A stretch of DNA of 64,000 nt from Dyadobacter sp. 50-39 (GTDB lineage: Bacteria > Bacteroidota > Bacteroidia > Cytophagales > Spirosomataceae), in assembly GCA_001898145.1 (NCBI GenBank), contig MKSR01000019.1, positions 248,001 through 312,000 of the forward strand. Direction: 5' to 3'. The notes under the pieces are model-generated. The model ran no database searches. It was not told where the DNA came from and saw nothing but the letters and a program-made list of their open reading frames with translations. Below, in pieces: positions 53,402 to 60,429 of the stretch. The translations under genes were made by a program, and so were the position numbers. Position 1 is the first letter of the stretch, and each line of letters starts with the position of its first letter.

Positions 53402-53701
53402 ATGCCTCAACCCGCAGCAAGAATTGGCGATATGCACGTATGCCCGATGGTAACGCCCGGAACGCCGCCGGTGCCCCATGTAGGCGGACCCGTGCTGCCC
53501 CCAGGCACCCCCACTGTGCTCATAGGCGGGCAGCCGGCCGCTTGTGCCGGCGATATGTGCGTGTGCACCGGCCCGCCCGACTCCATTGCCATGGGCTCCA
53601 CGTCGGTCATGATCGGCGGCAAGCCCGCGGCACGCCTCGGCGATCCTACGATACACGGCGGCAGCATTGTAGCAGGCTGCCCCACAGTTTTGATCGGTTA
53701 G
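53402..53701 (+). CDS. PAAR-domain spike-tip protein
   Basis: Sharpens the VgrG spike, 99 residues. Made only of PAAR-type beta-turn repeats: AARIGDMHVCPMVTPG, GGPVLPPGTPTVLIGGQPAACAGDMCVC, MGSTSVMIGGKPAARLGDPTIHGGSIVAGCPTVLIG (in outline). The His and Cys positions that bind the zinc ion at the tip are present (HVCP, THGG-like IHGG, GCPTVLIG). No effector extension at either end, so cargo must be attached by other means (Hcp or VgrG, or adaptor). It lies 54 bases behind the previous gene and 32 bases before tssB. Confidence 0.93.
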   Translation: MPQPAARIGDMHVCPMVTPGTPPVPHVGGPVLPPGTPTVLIGGQPAACAGDMCVCTGPPDSIAMGSTSVMIGGKPAARLGDPTIHGGSIVAGCPTVLIG

Positions 53702-53733
53702 TAACAACAGTACTTACTTAATCCTATACAACT

Positions 53734-54183
53734 ATGTTCAACTACGGAATAGGCGGTAACGAACGCAAGATCGACCAGTCCAGTGAAGGGATTGCTGATA
53801 TTCCCCAAAACCGCACGCTTTTTGCCACACAACTGACGGGCGACCCGGCACCACGCCCGGAAATGGTGTACGACCTCAAAACCACCGAGGAAGTTTTCGC
53901 GCATTACCAGCCGGAAGCGGAAGTGGAGTTCATCACGTCGGACGGCAGTTTTATCAATGAAAACCTGCGGTTCAGAAGTCTCGGTGATTTTGGTAAAAAA
54001 GGAATTATAGCCCAAAGCGCGTTCCTGCAAGACCTCGACGCCCGCAATGAAGCTTACCAGCAGGTGGTGAGGCATTTGAAAGTAAATAAAATCCTGAAAG
54101 CGGCGCTCGAAAAACCGGAAGCCAAAGCCGCATTACTGGGGGTGTTCCAGACGCTGATCAACGAGTTGGAGGAGGCGGGATGA
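53734..54183 (+). CDS. tssB: T6SS contractile sheath small subunit TssB
   Basis: Small sheath protein of 149 residues (VipA). Typical features of the subtype iii form: N-terminal beta-part with RTLFATQLTGDPAPRPEMVYDLKTTEEVFAHYQPEAEVEF, and a helical C-terminal part with LQDLDARNEAYQQVVRHLKVNKILKAALE. It pairs with TssC to build the sheath around the Hcp tube. A 154-base gap with an octamer inverted repeat separates it from tssC. Confidence 0.9.
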   Translation: MFNYGIGGNERKIDQSSEGIADIPQNRTLFATQLTGDPAPRPEMVYDLKTTEEVFAHYQPEAEVEFITSDGSFINENLRFRSLGDFGKKGIIAQSAFLQDLDARNEAYQQVVRHLKVNKILKAALEKPEAKAALLGVFQTLINELEEAG

Positions 54184-54196
54184 CGCTAGGAGCGTT

Positions 54197-54329
54197 AATG
54201 ATTGAATGACCGAATGATTGAATGACCGAATACCTCCGGTGGAAGGGTTATTAGGCATTCAAAAGTACATGGCACCATTCAATCCACAATCTATTCAATC
54301 ATTCAATCATTCAATCATTCAGTCATTCA
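54197..54329. repeat. Octamer inverted repeat upstream of tssC
   Basis: Left arm 54197-54230 is made of 8-base units GAATGATT/GAATGACC in tandem. The right arm 54291-54329 is the complement, ATTCAATC repeated and one ATTCAGTC. They can form a hairpin of more than 30 bp with a 60-base loop that begins ACCTCCGGTGG. A related element stands behind tssC. Confidence 0.85.
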
Positions 54330-54337
54330 AAATTCAC

Positions 54338-55705
54338 ATGGCAGACGATACAAAAACATCCCAGGAAACGGCCCCGGCGCTTCGCGAACGCGTGGCTATT
54401 CCGCTGGAAACAGGCCTCCCGCAATTGGCCAAATACGGCAGCTTCGACCTCGTGGAAACCATCATCGAAGGTGCCGCGAACATTAACCCGGAAAAAAAGG
54501 CCCGGAAGAAAATCTTTCTCACCGAGGCCGACAAGAAGAAGGAGCGCCAGCAGCTAAAAAAGCGCCTGGAACTATGGTCGGAGCTACTGAGCAGCTCGGA
54601 AAGTGTGCCGGACATGATCGAAGCCGGTCAGAAACAGGCAGATGCCGCATTTGAACTACTGAAAGAAAACCTGGGCAAGGCGGTGGATCAGATCCGCCCG
54701 CTGGAACAGTCCTATCGCTCGGTGGCGATGTTTTTCAAAAACACGGAGCAGGATAAGGTCAAAAACGTCACATTCCTGAATGCGGCCGCCGACCAGTTGC
54801 AGGACCTCGACGTGACCACCTTCATCGATGCCGTCGGAGAGGAACTGGCGTCTAAATACGACCGCCTCGACTTGCGCGAAAACTATTCGATCCTGAATGT
54901 GCCTGGTTACCTGGGCTCGGGGAAGGTAGTGGATAAATGGGCCAAAATGGCGCATAAGAATAAGGTAATGCTGCTGACGGATTTCATGCACCTGGATGCA
55001 CCCGAGGACGTGATGGAGCTTTTCGAGTCCGCCAACCTCACCGGCGGAGCGGCGCATCTCTCTAACGTGATGATGACCTGCAACTGGCTGGTAGGCCGGG
55101 CCAAGCACGACGACCTGGGCGAAGAGGACGATCTCTACATCCCTCCATCGACCGCATTGGCCGGCAATGTGTACAAAACCCTGATGTCGCAGGTGGCGGC
55201 GGGTAAAAAGCATGGTACGCTGAGCGAGGTGGATGGTGTGCGGTTCCCGCTGAAAAAATCGGAAATCGCCGACCTGGAAAAGATGGGCCTGATCCCGATG
55301 GTGAACGAGTACAGCAAGGTCATGGCATTCTCGGCGAAAACACTTTTCAATGGGGATAATGTCGGTTTACAGACGTATTCGGTCGTCCGCGTTTTCGACT
55401 ACATTACCAAAGTACTGATCGATTTCCTGAACCGCCGGGCGTTCGAAAACTTCGATTACAACACCAAAAACGACCTGAAAAAGCAGATCATCAAGTTCCT
55501 CGACAGCGTTACCGGCCCCGGCAAGCTCATCGAGAAGTTCAGTGTCATGCGTTTTGAGCAGGATAAGAACCAGAAGGACAAGGTTTACCTCGACATTCAC
55601 ATGGTGCCGTATTTCCCTGCGAAAAACTTCATGATAGCCCTGACGGGACAGAAAGGCGACGATCTGGACGCTGCTGCCTGGGCGGCGGAGTATGCGCAAC
55701 AGTAA
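54338..55705 (+). CDS. tssC: T6SS contractile sheath large subunit TssC
   Basis: Large sheath protein (VipB) of 455 residues from the ATG at 54338; the open frame before it is only the octamer repeat. Motifs of the subtype iii TssC: LRERVAIPLETGLPQLAKYGSFDLVETIIEGAANINPEKKARKKIFL at the start, a long helical middle (about 55-130), the core with LDLRENYSILNVPGYLGSGKVVDKWAKMAHKNKVMLL, and ALAGNVYKTLMSQVAAGKKHGTLSEVDGVRFPL, and a C-terminal part with VVRVFDYITKVLIDFLNRRAFENFD. It interlocks with TssB. Both flanks carry octamer inverted repeats. Confidence 0.92.
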   Translation: MADDTKTSQETAPALRERVAIPLETGLPQLAKYGSFDLVETIIEGAANINPEKKARKKIFLTEADKKKERQQLKKRLELWSELLSSSESVPDMIEAGQKQADAAFELLKENLGKAVDQIRPLEQSYRSVAMFFKNTEQDKVKNVTFLNAAADQLQDLDVTTFIDAVGEELASKYDRLDLRENYSILNVPGYLGSGKVVDKWAKMAHKNKVMLLTDFMHLDAPEDVMELFESANLTGGAAHLSNVMMTCNWLVGRAKHDDLGEEDDLYIPPSTALAGNVYKTLMSQVAAGKKHGTLSEVDGVRFPLKKSEIADLEKMGLIPMVNEYSKVMAFSAKTLFNGDNVGLQTYSVVRVFDYITKVLIDFLNRRAFENFDYNTKNDLKKQIIKFLDSVTGPGKLIEKFSVMRFEQDKNQKDKVYLDIHMVPYFPAKNFMIALTGQKGDDLDAAAWAAEYAQQ

Positions 55706-55710
55706 TAATG

Positions 55711-55820
55711 TTGAATGATCGAATGATTGAATGACTGAATACCTCCGGCAGAATACGGGCAATCTTTCAATACCATAAAACAAATATTCAATCATTCAGT
55801 CATTCAATCATTCAATCATT
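55711..55820. repeat. Octamer inverted repeat downstream of tssC
   Basis: Left arm 55711-55740 (GAATGATC/GAATGATT/GAATGACT units), right arm about 55787-55820 (ATTCAATC/ATTCAGTC units), loop of about 45 bases starting ACCTCCGGCAG. Same construction as the copy before tssC, with loop starts nearly identical (ACCTCCGG). Confidence 0.85.
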
Positions 55821-55831
55821 AAAGACTAACG

Positions 55832-56239
55832 ATGCCCTACAGCGCAAACGTAAAAATCGACGGCGACCACGAGTACAGCGTCATGTTCATGCAATTCGAG
55901 TTGCATCAGACGGTGGACGACGCCATGTCCATTACCTCGCCGATCCAGTGGGCGCATTTGTACATGGAGCTCGAAATGGTGCTGGATGATTTTCTGATCG
56001 AATGGGCCAACAAGCCCTCACAGAAATACGACCTCACCGTAGAGCAGTTCGGCGAGTCCGGCTCCTTCAAAACGCTGAGTTTCAAGGATGCGATTTGCAT
56101 TGAGTTTGTAGAAATGTTTGACGACGGCACCGACGACCTCGACAAGGCGCTTACCAGCCGGTTGCAGAATTTCATCACCTGCATGACCGTGACAGCCGGC
56201 AATGTGGAGATCAACGAAGCAAAACTCGAAAACTTTTAG
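55832..56239 (+). CDS. T6SS tube protein TssD (Hcp), copy 1
   Basis: Ring-forming tube protein of 135 residues. The pattern is a small beta-barrel with a helix: YSANVKIDGDHEYSVMFMQFELHQTVDDAMSIT, then LEMVLDDFLIEWANKPSQKYDLTVEQFGESGSFKTLSFKDAICIEFVEMF. It is more divergent from the two other TssD copies, and from the usual subtype iii TssD, than they are from each other, so it may be a specialised ring or an initiator next to the spike. 2 bases separate it from copy 2. Confidence 0.7.
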   Translation: MPYSANVKIDGDHEYSVMFMQFELHQTVDDAMSITSPIQWAHLYMELEMVLDDFLIEWANKPSQKYDLTVEQFGESGSFKTLSFKDAICIEFVEMFDDGTDDLDKALTSRLQNFITCMTVTAGNVEINEAKLENF

Positions 56240-56241
56240 TC

Positions 56242-56742
56242 ATGGCTGAGCAGGACGCTAGCATTGGGGTGGAAGCGCACCTTACCCTCGACGGGAAGGA
56301 GTTTACAGTCAAAAAGATCGCCTACGGCTGTAACCGCAATGCCGACGAGCGCGGAAGCCCAACCGATTCGCCCAAGGCGCGGCTGATACGCATGACGATC
56401 ACGCCCACGCACAACGACGACTTTGCATTGCTCTACGACTGGGCATTCAAAAACGACCGGCAACTGAGCGGACAGGTGGAGTTCAAGTATGATAATGACT
56501 CGCAGATCCTGCGCAAAATGGAGTTTGAAGAAGCCTACTGCGTCGGTTTCCGGGAGTCGTTCCGCGCACAGCGCTCCACCATCCGCGGGCACCAGCTGGC
56601 ACATGTGCCGGACACGAAAGGCTATCTGCCGCAGCACCGGGGCAAGGACTATTTCCTGCGCGACGCCAGCTTGTCGCTGGTGTACGAGCTGGTGATCCTA
56701 CCCCAGAAAGTCAAAATCGGACAGGTTGAAATAAGCAGTTAA
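56242..56742 (+). CDS. T6SS tube protein TssD (Hcp), copy 2
   Basis: TssD-type protein of 166 residues: EAHLTLDGKEFTVKKIAYGCNRNADERGSPTDSPKARLIRMTITPTHNDDFALLYDWAFKN, then FKYDNDSQILRKMEFEEAYCVGFRESF and a C-terminal strand LVYELVILPQKVKIGQVEI. The layout (strand, long loop with 'RxSP' style, helix 'LYDWAF', strand) is that of the subtype iii TssD. It is longer than copy 3 by about 28 residues, mainly through the insertion RSTIRGHQLAHVPDTKGYLPQHRG. It ends exactly where vgrG begins, so these two are closely coupled. Confidence 0.8.
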   Translation: MAEQDASIGVEAHLTLDGKEFTVKKIAYGCNRNADERGSPTDSPKARLIRMTITPTHNDDFALLYDWAFKNDRQLSGQVEFKYDNDSQILRKMEFEEAYCVGFRESFRAQRSTIRGHQLAHVPDTKGYLPQHRGKDYFLRDASLSLVYELVILPQKVKIGQVEISS

Positions 56743-58581
56743 ATGGCACGACAGGTTAACACGAGTATTGAAATCGAGGGGGGCGTCGAGATTACCCGGC
56801 ACCTCGGGCTGGTGATCGAGCAGGATCTGTTCGCGCATCACTGGTTTGAGCTGCTGGTGCCTTTCGATCAACTGGAAGACGAGGGCGAGCATTTTTTCAA
56901 CCGTTCGCACCGCGCGGTGATGGGCAAGAAAATCACATTTTCGTTCAGCCCGCGCCTCGGTTCCGACTCTTTCGACTTCGTATTTCAGGGCATCGTGACC
57001 GAAATCCGCCTCCGGAGCCTGAGTGATATGAGCAGCGCATTTGTGCTGAAAGGGTATAGCCCTACTATCGTGCTGGAAGATTCGGTACAGCGCCGGTCGT
57101 TCCTGCGGGGGACGGTTCAGGATATTTTCAATGCCGTACTGCAGCCTTACCCGCAAAATTTGCTTCGGAAGCAGCTCAATCCAGAGAATGGCAGCAGGCA
57201 GGTGCCCTTTACCCAATACAACGAGAGCAATTTCAAGTTCCTCTGCCGGGTAGCCGACCGTTGCTGCGAGTGGTTCTACTACAATGGGCGCGAGCTGGTG
57301 CTGGGAGATAATAGTTCGGGCGAGGTTGATTTCCTGGTGGACGGTCTTCAAAACTTCGATGTGGCATTACAGCTGCAACCGGCCGCATTCAGCTACGAAG
57401 GATACAATTACACCATTCCGGAAGCATTTGTCGGGCAGTCGTCGCAGCAGAATGTAGATGGGCTGACCTCGCTCAGTGAATTTGCATTGGAACAATCCGA
57501 CAGCCTTTTTGCCCAGATTTCCCTCCTGCCGTCACCGGAGATCATAGGCGGCCAGGGCGAGATCGACGAACTGACCAAAATGGAGCGCTCGGCGCGGGTT
57601 ACCTCCATGGTCGATTTCAGGGGTTCGGGCGAAACGCCTACCATGAGCGTAGGGACCGTGCTGGTGGTCAAAGGCCAGCGTTTGAACGAGCGCGGCGAGG
57701 AGTACGAAGAGAACTTTGGAAAATACCGCGTGGTGCACATCCGCCACGAGGTAAATACGGCCGGAAGCTACCAGAATACATTTAATGCGGTGCCGGAATC
57801 GGCGCAGCACCCGCCTAATAACCCGCACGTGCGCAACCCGCTCGGCGAAACCGAGCAGGCGGAAGTGATTGCCAACGACGACAGCGAAAGCCTCGGGCGC
57901 GTGCGTGTGAAGTTCTTTTGGAGCCAGGGCCGTCAGCAGGACCAGGAATCGATATGGATGCGGGTAGGAACGATGCACAATGCCGCAGGCCGCGGCGTCA
58001 ACTTCGTTCCCGAAGTGGGAGCTATGGTGATGGTGGGGTATGAAGGCAACCTGGCCGAAAACCCGTTCGTGATGACCTGTCTTTACCCCAAACCGGAAGA
58101 GGACATCACCTACACCCATGACAACAACGACATCAAGGTGATTGCGACGCGCTCGGGCAACATGGTCATTTTCATCGACGAGGACGGCGACGCCAAAATC
58201 CAGATCAGCAACCGCGAGAAGACCGACACTTTTCTGGAATTCGCATTCAAAGACGACGGTAAGATCAGGCTGCACGTCGAGAACGGGCTATTAGAAGTCA
58301 AATCAAAAGAAATCACCATCGAGGCCTCTGAGGATATTACGGTGCGTGCAGGCGGGAAGTTTGATCTACATGCCGGCGAAATCTCGATGAAAGCCGACCA
58401 GAGCATTAAAATCGAAAGCGGTACCGACACCAAAATCAAGGCGGGTACCGAACTGGACACCGAAGGTACCGCCAGCGCCAAAATGAAAGGAGCGCAACTC
58501 ACCCTCGAAGGGGACGCCATGGCGGAATTGAAGAGCAGCGGCACTACGGTCGTCCAAGGCTCGCTCATTACTTTGAATTAA
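56743..58581 (+). CDS. vgrG: T6SS spike protein VgrG (TssI)
   Basis: Trimeric spike of 612 residues. Gp27-like N-terminal domain (about 1-380: HHWFELLVPFDQLEDEGEHFFNRSHRAVMGKKITF, and FLCRVADRCCEWFYYNGRELVLGD), gp5-like OB fold (about 375-455: EVIANDDSESLGRVRVKFFWSQG and MHNAAGRGVNFVPEVGAMVMVGYEGN), then a triple beta-helix needle with regularly repeated IKIESGTDTKIKAG-type segments to the end (QGSLITLN). There is no C-terminal toxin domain, so PAAR (53402-53701) sits on the tip and cargo would be separate. Immediately preceded by Hcp copy 2 and followed by Hcp copy 3. Confidence 0.95.
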   Translation: MARQVNTSIEIEGGVEITRHLGLVIEQDLFAHHWFELLVPFDQLEDEGEHFFNRSHRAVMGKKITFSFSPRLGSDSFDFVFQGIVTEIRLRSLSDMSSAFVLKGYSPTIVLEDSVQRRSFLRGTVQDIFNAVLQPYPQNLLRKQLNPENGSRQVPFTQYNESNFKFLCRVADRCCEWFYYNGRELVLGDNSSGEVDFLVDGLQNFDVALQLQPAAFSYEGYNYTIPEAFVGQSSQQNVDGLTSLSEFALEQSDSLFAQISLLPSPEIIGGQGEIDELTKMERSARVTSMVDFRGSGETPTMSVGTVLVVKGQRLNERGEEYEENFGKYRVVHIRHEVNTAGSYQNTFNAVPESAQHPPNNPHVRNPLGETEQAEVIANDDSESLGRVRVKFFWSQGRQQDQESIWMRVGTMHNAAGRGVNFVPEVGAMVMVGYEGNLAENPFVMTCLYPKPEEDITYTHDNNDIKVIATRSGNMVIFIDEDGDAKIQISNREKTDTFLEFAFKDDGKIRLHVENGLLEVKSKEITIEASEDITVRAGGKFDLHAGEISMKADQSIKIESGTDTKIKAGTELDTEGTASAKMKGAQLTLEGDAMAELKSSGTTVVQGSLITLN

Positions 58582-58628
58582 GTCAATATATCCATAATCA
58601 TTTCATTCACTTTTAAACACTTACAACT

Positions 58629-59045
58629 ATGCCAGCTTCAAGTTTTGACGCTTATTTTACCTGGGATGGCGGTCCGTCGGGCGACGGCATTGCCGTGATC
58701 TCATGCAGCTACTCCCTGTCGCAATCCACCGACGATAAAGGACGTGTTTCTTCCAAAGTGTACGGCGGAAACGTGTTTATACAAGTTGACTCATCCAGCG
58801 CCGACGACAGCAAGAGCCTTTGGGAATGGATGGTGGATCCGGATGGCAAGAAGTCTTCTGCCAAGATCACCTTTAAGAATGTAGATGAAGAGCAAACGCA
58901 AAAGGAGCTCGAACTCACCGACGTGTACTGCGTGCAATACGCCGAGAGCTTCGTCGAAACCGGCTCCATGCCGATGACGACGAGTATCACGCTGTCGGCA
59001 CGGGAAATCAAGCTGTTCGGCACCCCGCATACCAACCGTTGGTAA
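58629..59045 (+). CDS. T6SS tube protein TssD (Hcp), copy 3
   Basis: TssD of 138 residues, the closest to the common subtype iii form: SSFDAYFTWDGGPSGDGIAVISCSYSLSQSTDDKGRVSSKVYGGNVFIQVDSSSADDSKSLWEWMVDP, then KSSAKITFKNVDEEQTQKELELTDVYCVQYAESF and a final strand TTSITLSAREIKLFG. Probably the main tube subunit. It lies 47 bases behind vgrG and converges with tssN over a repeat-rich gap. Confidence 0.85.
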   Translation: MPASSFDAYFTWDGGPSGDGIAVISCSYSLSQSTDDKGRVSSKVYGGNVFIQVDSSSADDSKSLWEWMVDPDGKKSSAKITFKNVDEEQTQKELELTDVYCVQYAESFVETGSMPMTTSITLSAREIKLFGTPHTNRW

Positions 59046-59050
59046 CTACT

Positions 59051-59151
59051 GTCACGCTGAGCGTAGTCGAAGCGCTTGTACGGTACCGGCCTTCGACTAC
59101 GCTCAGGCTGACAAATCCGCTCAGGCTGACAAATCCGCTCAGGCTGACAAT
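59051..59151. repeat. Inverted repeat plus 18-bp tandem repeats between hcp3 and tssN
   Basis: GTCACGCTGAGCGTAGTCGAAG (in outline) at 59051-59075 pairs with CTTCGACTACGCTCAGGCTGAC at about 59089-59112. Then the 18-base unit CTCAGGCTGACAAATCCG is repeated at 59102-59119 and 59120-59137, with a partial third copy to 59151. This palindrome type is a dispersed intergenic element of many Bacteroidota, as far as I recall. Between convergent genes it may also end transcription. Confidence 0.75.
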
Positions 59152-59154
59152 CCC

Positions 59155-59922
59155 CTACCCCCGCACGGCCACGATCGTCTCGTTATCGACAATGCGGTTG
59201 GCCTGGAATGTAAGGTCGGGGTCCATGTAAACGCGGCGCTTGTACCAGGGTTGCTTTTTGTAAAACAGCCACCCGTAAGGCGCACCGTCGGGCGCGAGGT
59301 ATTCTACCGGGCTGCCGGGATTACGGTCATTGTAGTCGTTCAGGAAGATAAAAAACAGCTCGCCAAACAGCATGGAATGCGGAGCTTTGGCCCGGAAATT
59401 CGTGAAGGCGGCTTCATCGGCCTTTTTGGTAAACTCAAACTGGATCACCAGCACGCGGGAAAGATCGAGCAGATCCATGTCCGGCAGCGGCTGGCCAACG
59501 GGATAATACCACTTTTTAAACTGTTTGAGGGGTATTTCGAGATAACTTTGATAAACCCTGGCCACAAAAACCGGGAACAGGAAGCCTACCAGTGCCGTAG
59601 CCATTCCCAAACCCTTAAACAGCTCCTGGGCTATTTTGTGGTAGAGAAAGACGATCAGAAGTGCCGTGAGCAGCGTGATCAACAGGGTAAAACCGATTGC
59701 CCGCGCGGCGCGGCTTTCAAATAAACTGCCAAACCATTGTGAAAGCAGGTAAATGTGCAGGATACCCAGCACCAGAAAGCAAACCATAGCCATCGGGTAG
59801 GCATCGCGGTATTCGATCACCCGGAAACCCAATGCGCCTACCAATGTCAGCACGGCTATCAGAACGACTGCATATAATACCTGAAGACGTTGCGTGACAG
59901 TTTTAACAAACGGAAGGTTCAT
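59155..59922 (-). CDS. tssN: T6SSiii multi-pass membrane protein TssN
   Basis: Protein of 255 residues from the ATG at 59920-59922. Four membrane segments in the first half (VLYAVVLIAVLTLVGALGF, AMVCFLVLGILHIYLLS, FTLLITLLTALLIVFLY, LVGFLFPVFVARVYQSY), then a cytoplasmic domain of about 120 residues (KQFKKWYYPVGQPLPDMDLLDLSRVLVIQFEFTKK, GELFFIFLNDYNDRNP, DGAPYGWLFYKKQPWYKRRVYMDP). This topology and the C-terminal phrases fit TssN, the subtype iii inner-membrane component thought to receive the baseplate through TssK. It is the only gene of the locus on the minus strand and has its own promoter. Confidence 0.78.
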   Translation of the reverse strand: MNLPFVKTVTQRLQVLYAVVLIAVLTLVGALGFRVIEYRDAYPMAMVCFLVLGILHIYLLSQWFGSLFESRAARAIGFTLLITLLTALLIVFLYHKIAQELFKGLGMATALVGFLFPVFVARVYQSYLEIPLKQFKKWYYPVGQPLPDMDLLDLSRVLVIQFEFTKKADEAAFTNFRAKAPHSMLFGELFFIFLNDYNDRNPGSPVEYLAPDGAPYGWLFYKKQPWYKRRVYMDPDLTFQANRIVDNETIVAVRG

Positions 59923-59949
59923 CGGGGAGCTATGAAGTTGGTGAGCAGA

Positions 59950-59979
59950 CAAAAATAAGCCAGACTTTCATTAATACAA
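59950..59979 (-). promoter_or_regulatory. Promoter of tssN
   Basis: Minus strand: TTG at 59977-59979, 19 bases, TATTTTTG at 59950-59957, a full consensus match. Start expected about 20 bases before the tssN ATG. The 78-base gap to tssE leaves little room for a separate plus-strand promoter; only a weak AGACTTTC was seen there. Confidence 0.6.
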
Positions 59980-60000
59980 CCACAATTTATTAAACGCCGG

Positions 60001-60429
60001 ATGGAAGATCAAAACTATTCTTTGCCGCTCGCGCTCGACCGTATTGTAGCTGGCCTTCCGCATCCGAAATGTCCTGACAGAGAGGCGATCCACCAGCATT
60101 TGTACCTGTTAATGGTGACCCACTTCGACGAGAACCGCTTTGACGGCCGCTATGGCTGCGCGCTTTGGGAACATGACTTTTCAGTTTTATCCCAAATCAA
60201 ATGGAAGGACCTGATCCGCGAGTCACTGGAAGAGGCCGTAGGCGCCTATGAGCCCAGGTTGACCAGCGTTAAAATAAGGGTCGAAATGGAAGAATTTGAA
60301 GTTTTGACCAAAACCAACAACTACGTCCGCAAACGCGTCGGCATCGAGATCAAAGCTATGATCCGCCGTACCAATGAGCCGTTCGTGTTTTTCGAACGCA
60401 TTTTCATATCCCCTTTATCCATCGAATGA
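60001..60429 (+). CDS. tssE: T6SS baseplate wedge component TssE (gp25-like)
   Basis: Protein of 142 residues related to phage T4 gp25: LYLLMVTHFDENRFDGRYGCALWEHDFSVL, followed by a helical part LIRESLEEAVGAYEPRLTSVKIRVEMEEF and a beta-hairpin end. The E-P-R segment (AYEPRLTSV) matches the conserved EPR of gp25-family proteins. It forms the inner baseplate wedge and nucleates the sheath. It overlaps tssF by 4 bases. Confidence 0.88.
   Translation: MEDQNYSLPLALDRIVAGLPHPKCPDREAIHQHLYLLMVTHFDENRFDGRYGCALWEHDFSVLSQIKWKDLIRESLEEAVGAYEPRLTSVKIRVEMEEFEVLTKTNNYVRKRVGIEIKAMIRRTNEPFVFFERIFISPLSIE

Noticed and set aside
54190-55830. Octamer arrays as a possible CRISPR
   Set aside because: Units are 8 bases in tandem without spacers, and the two arms are complementary. 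No cas genes.
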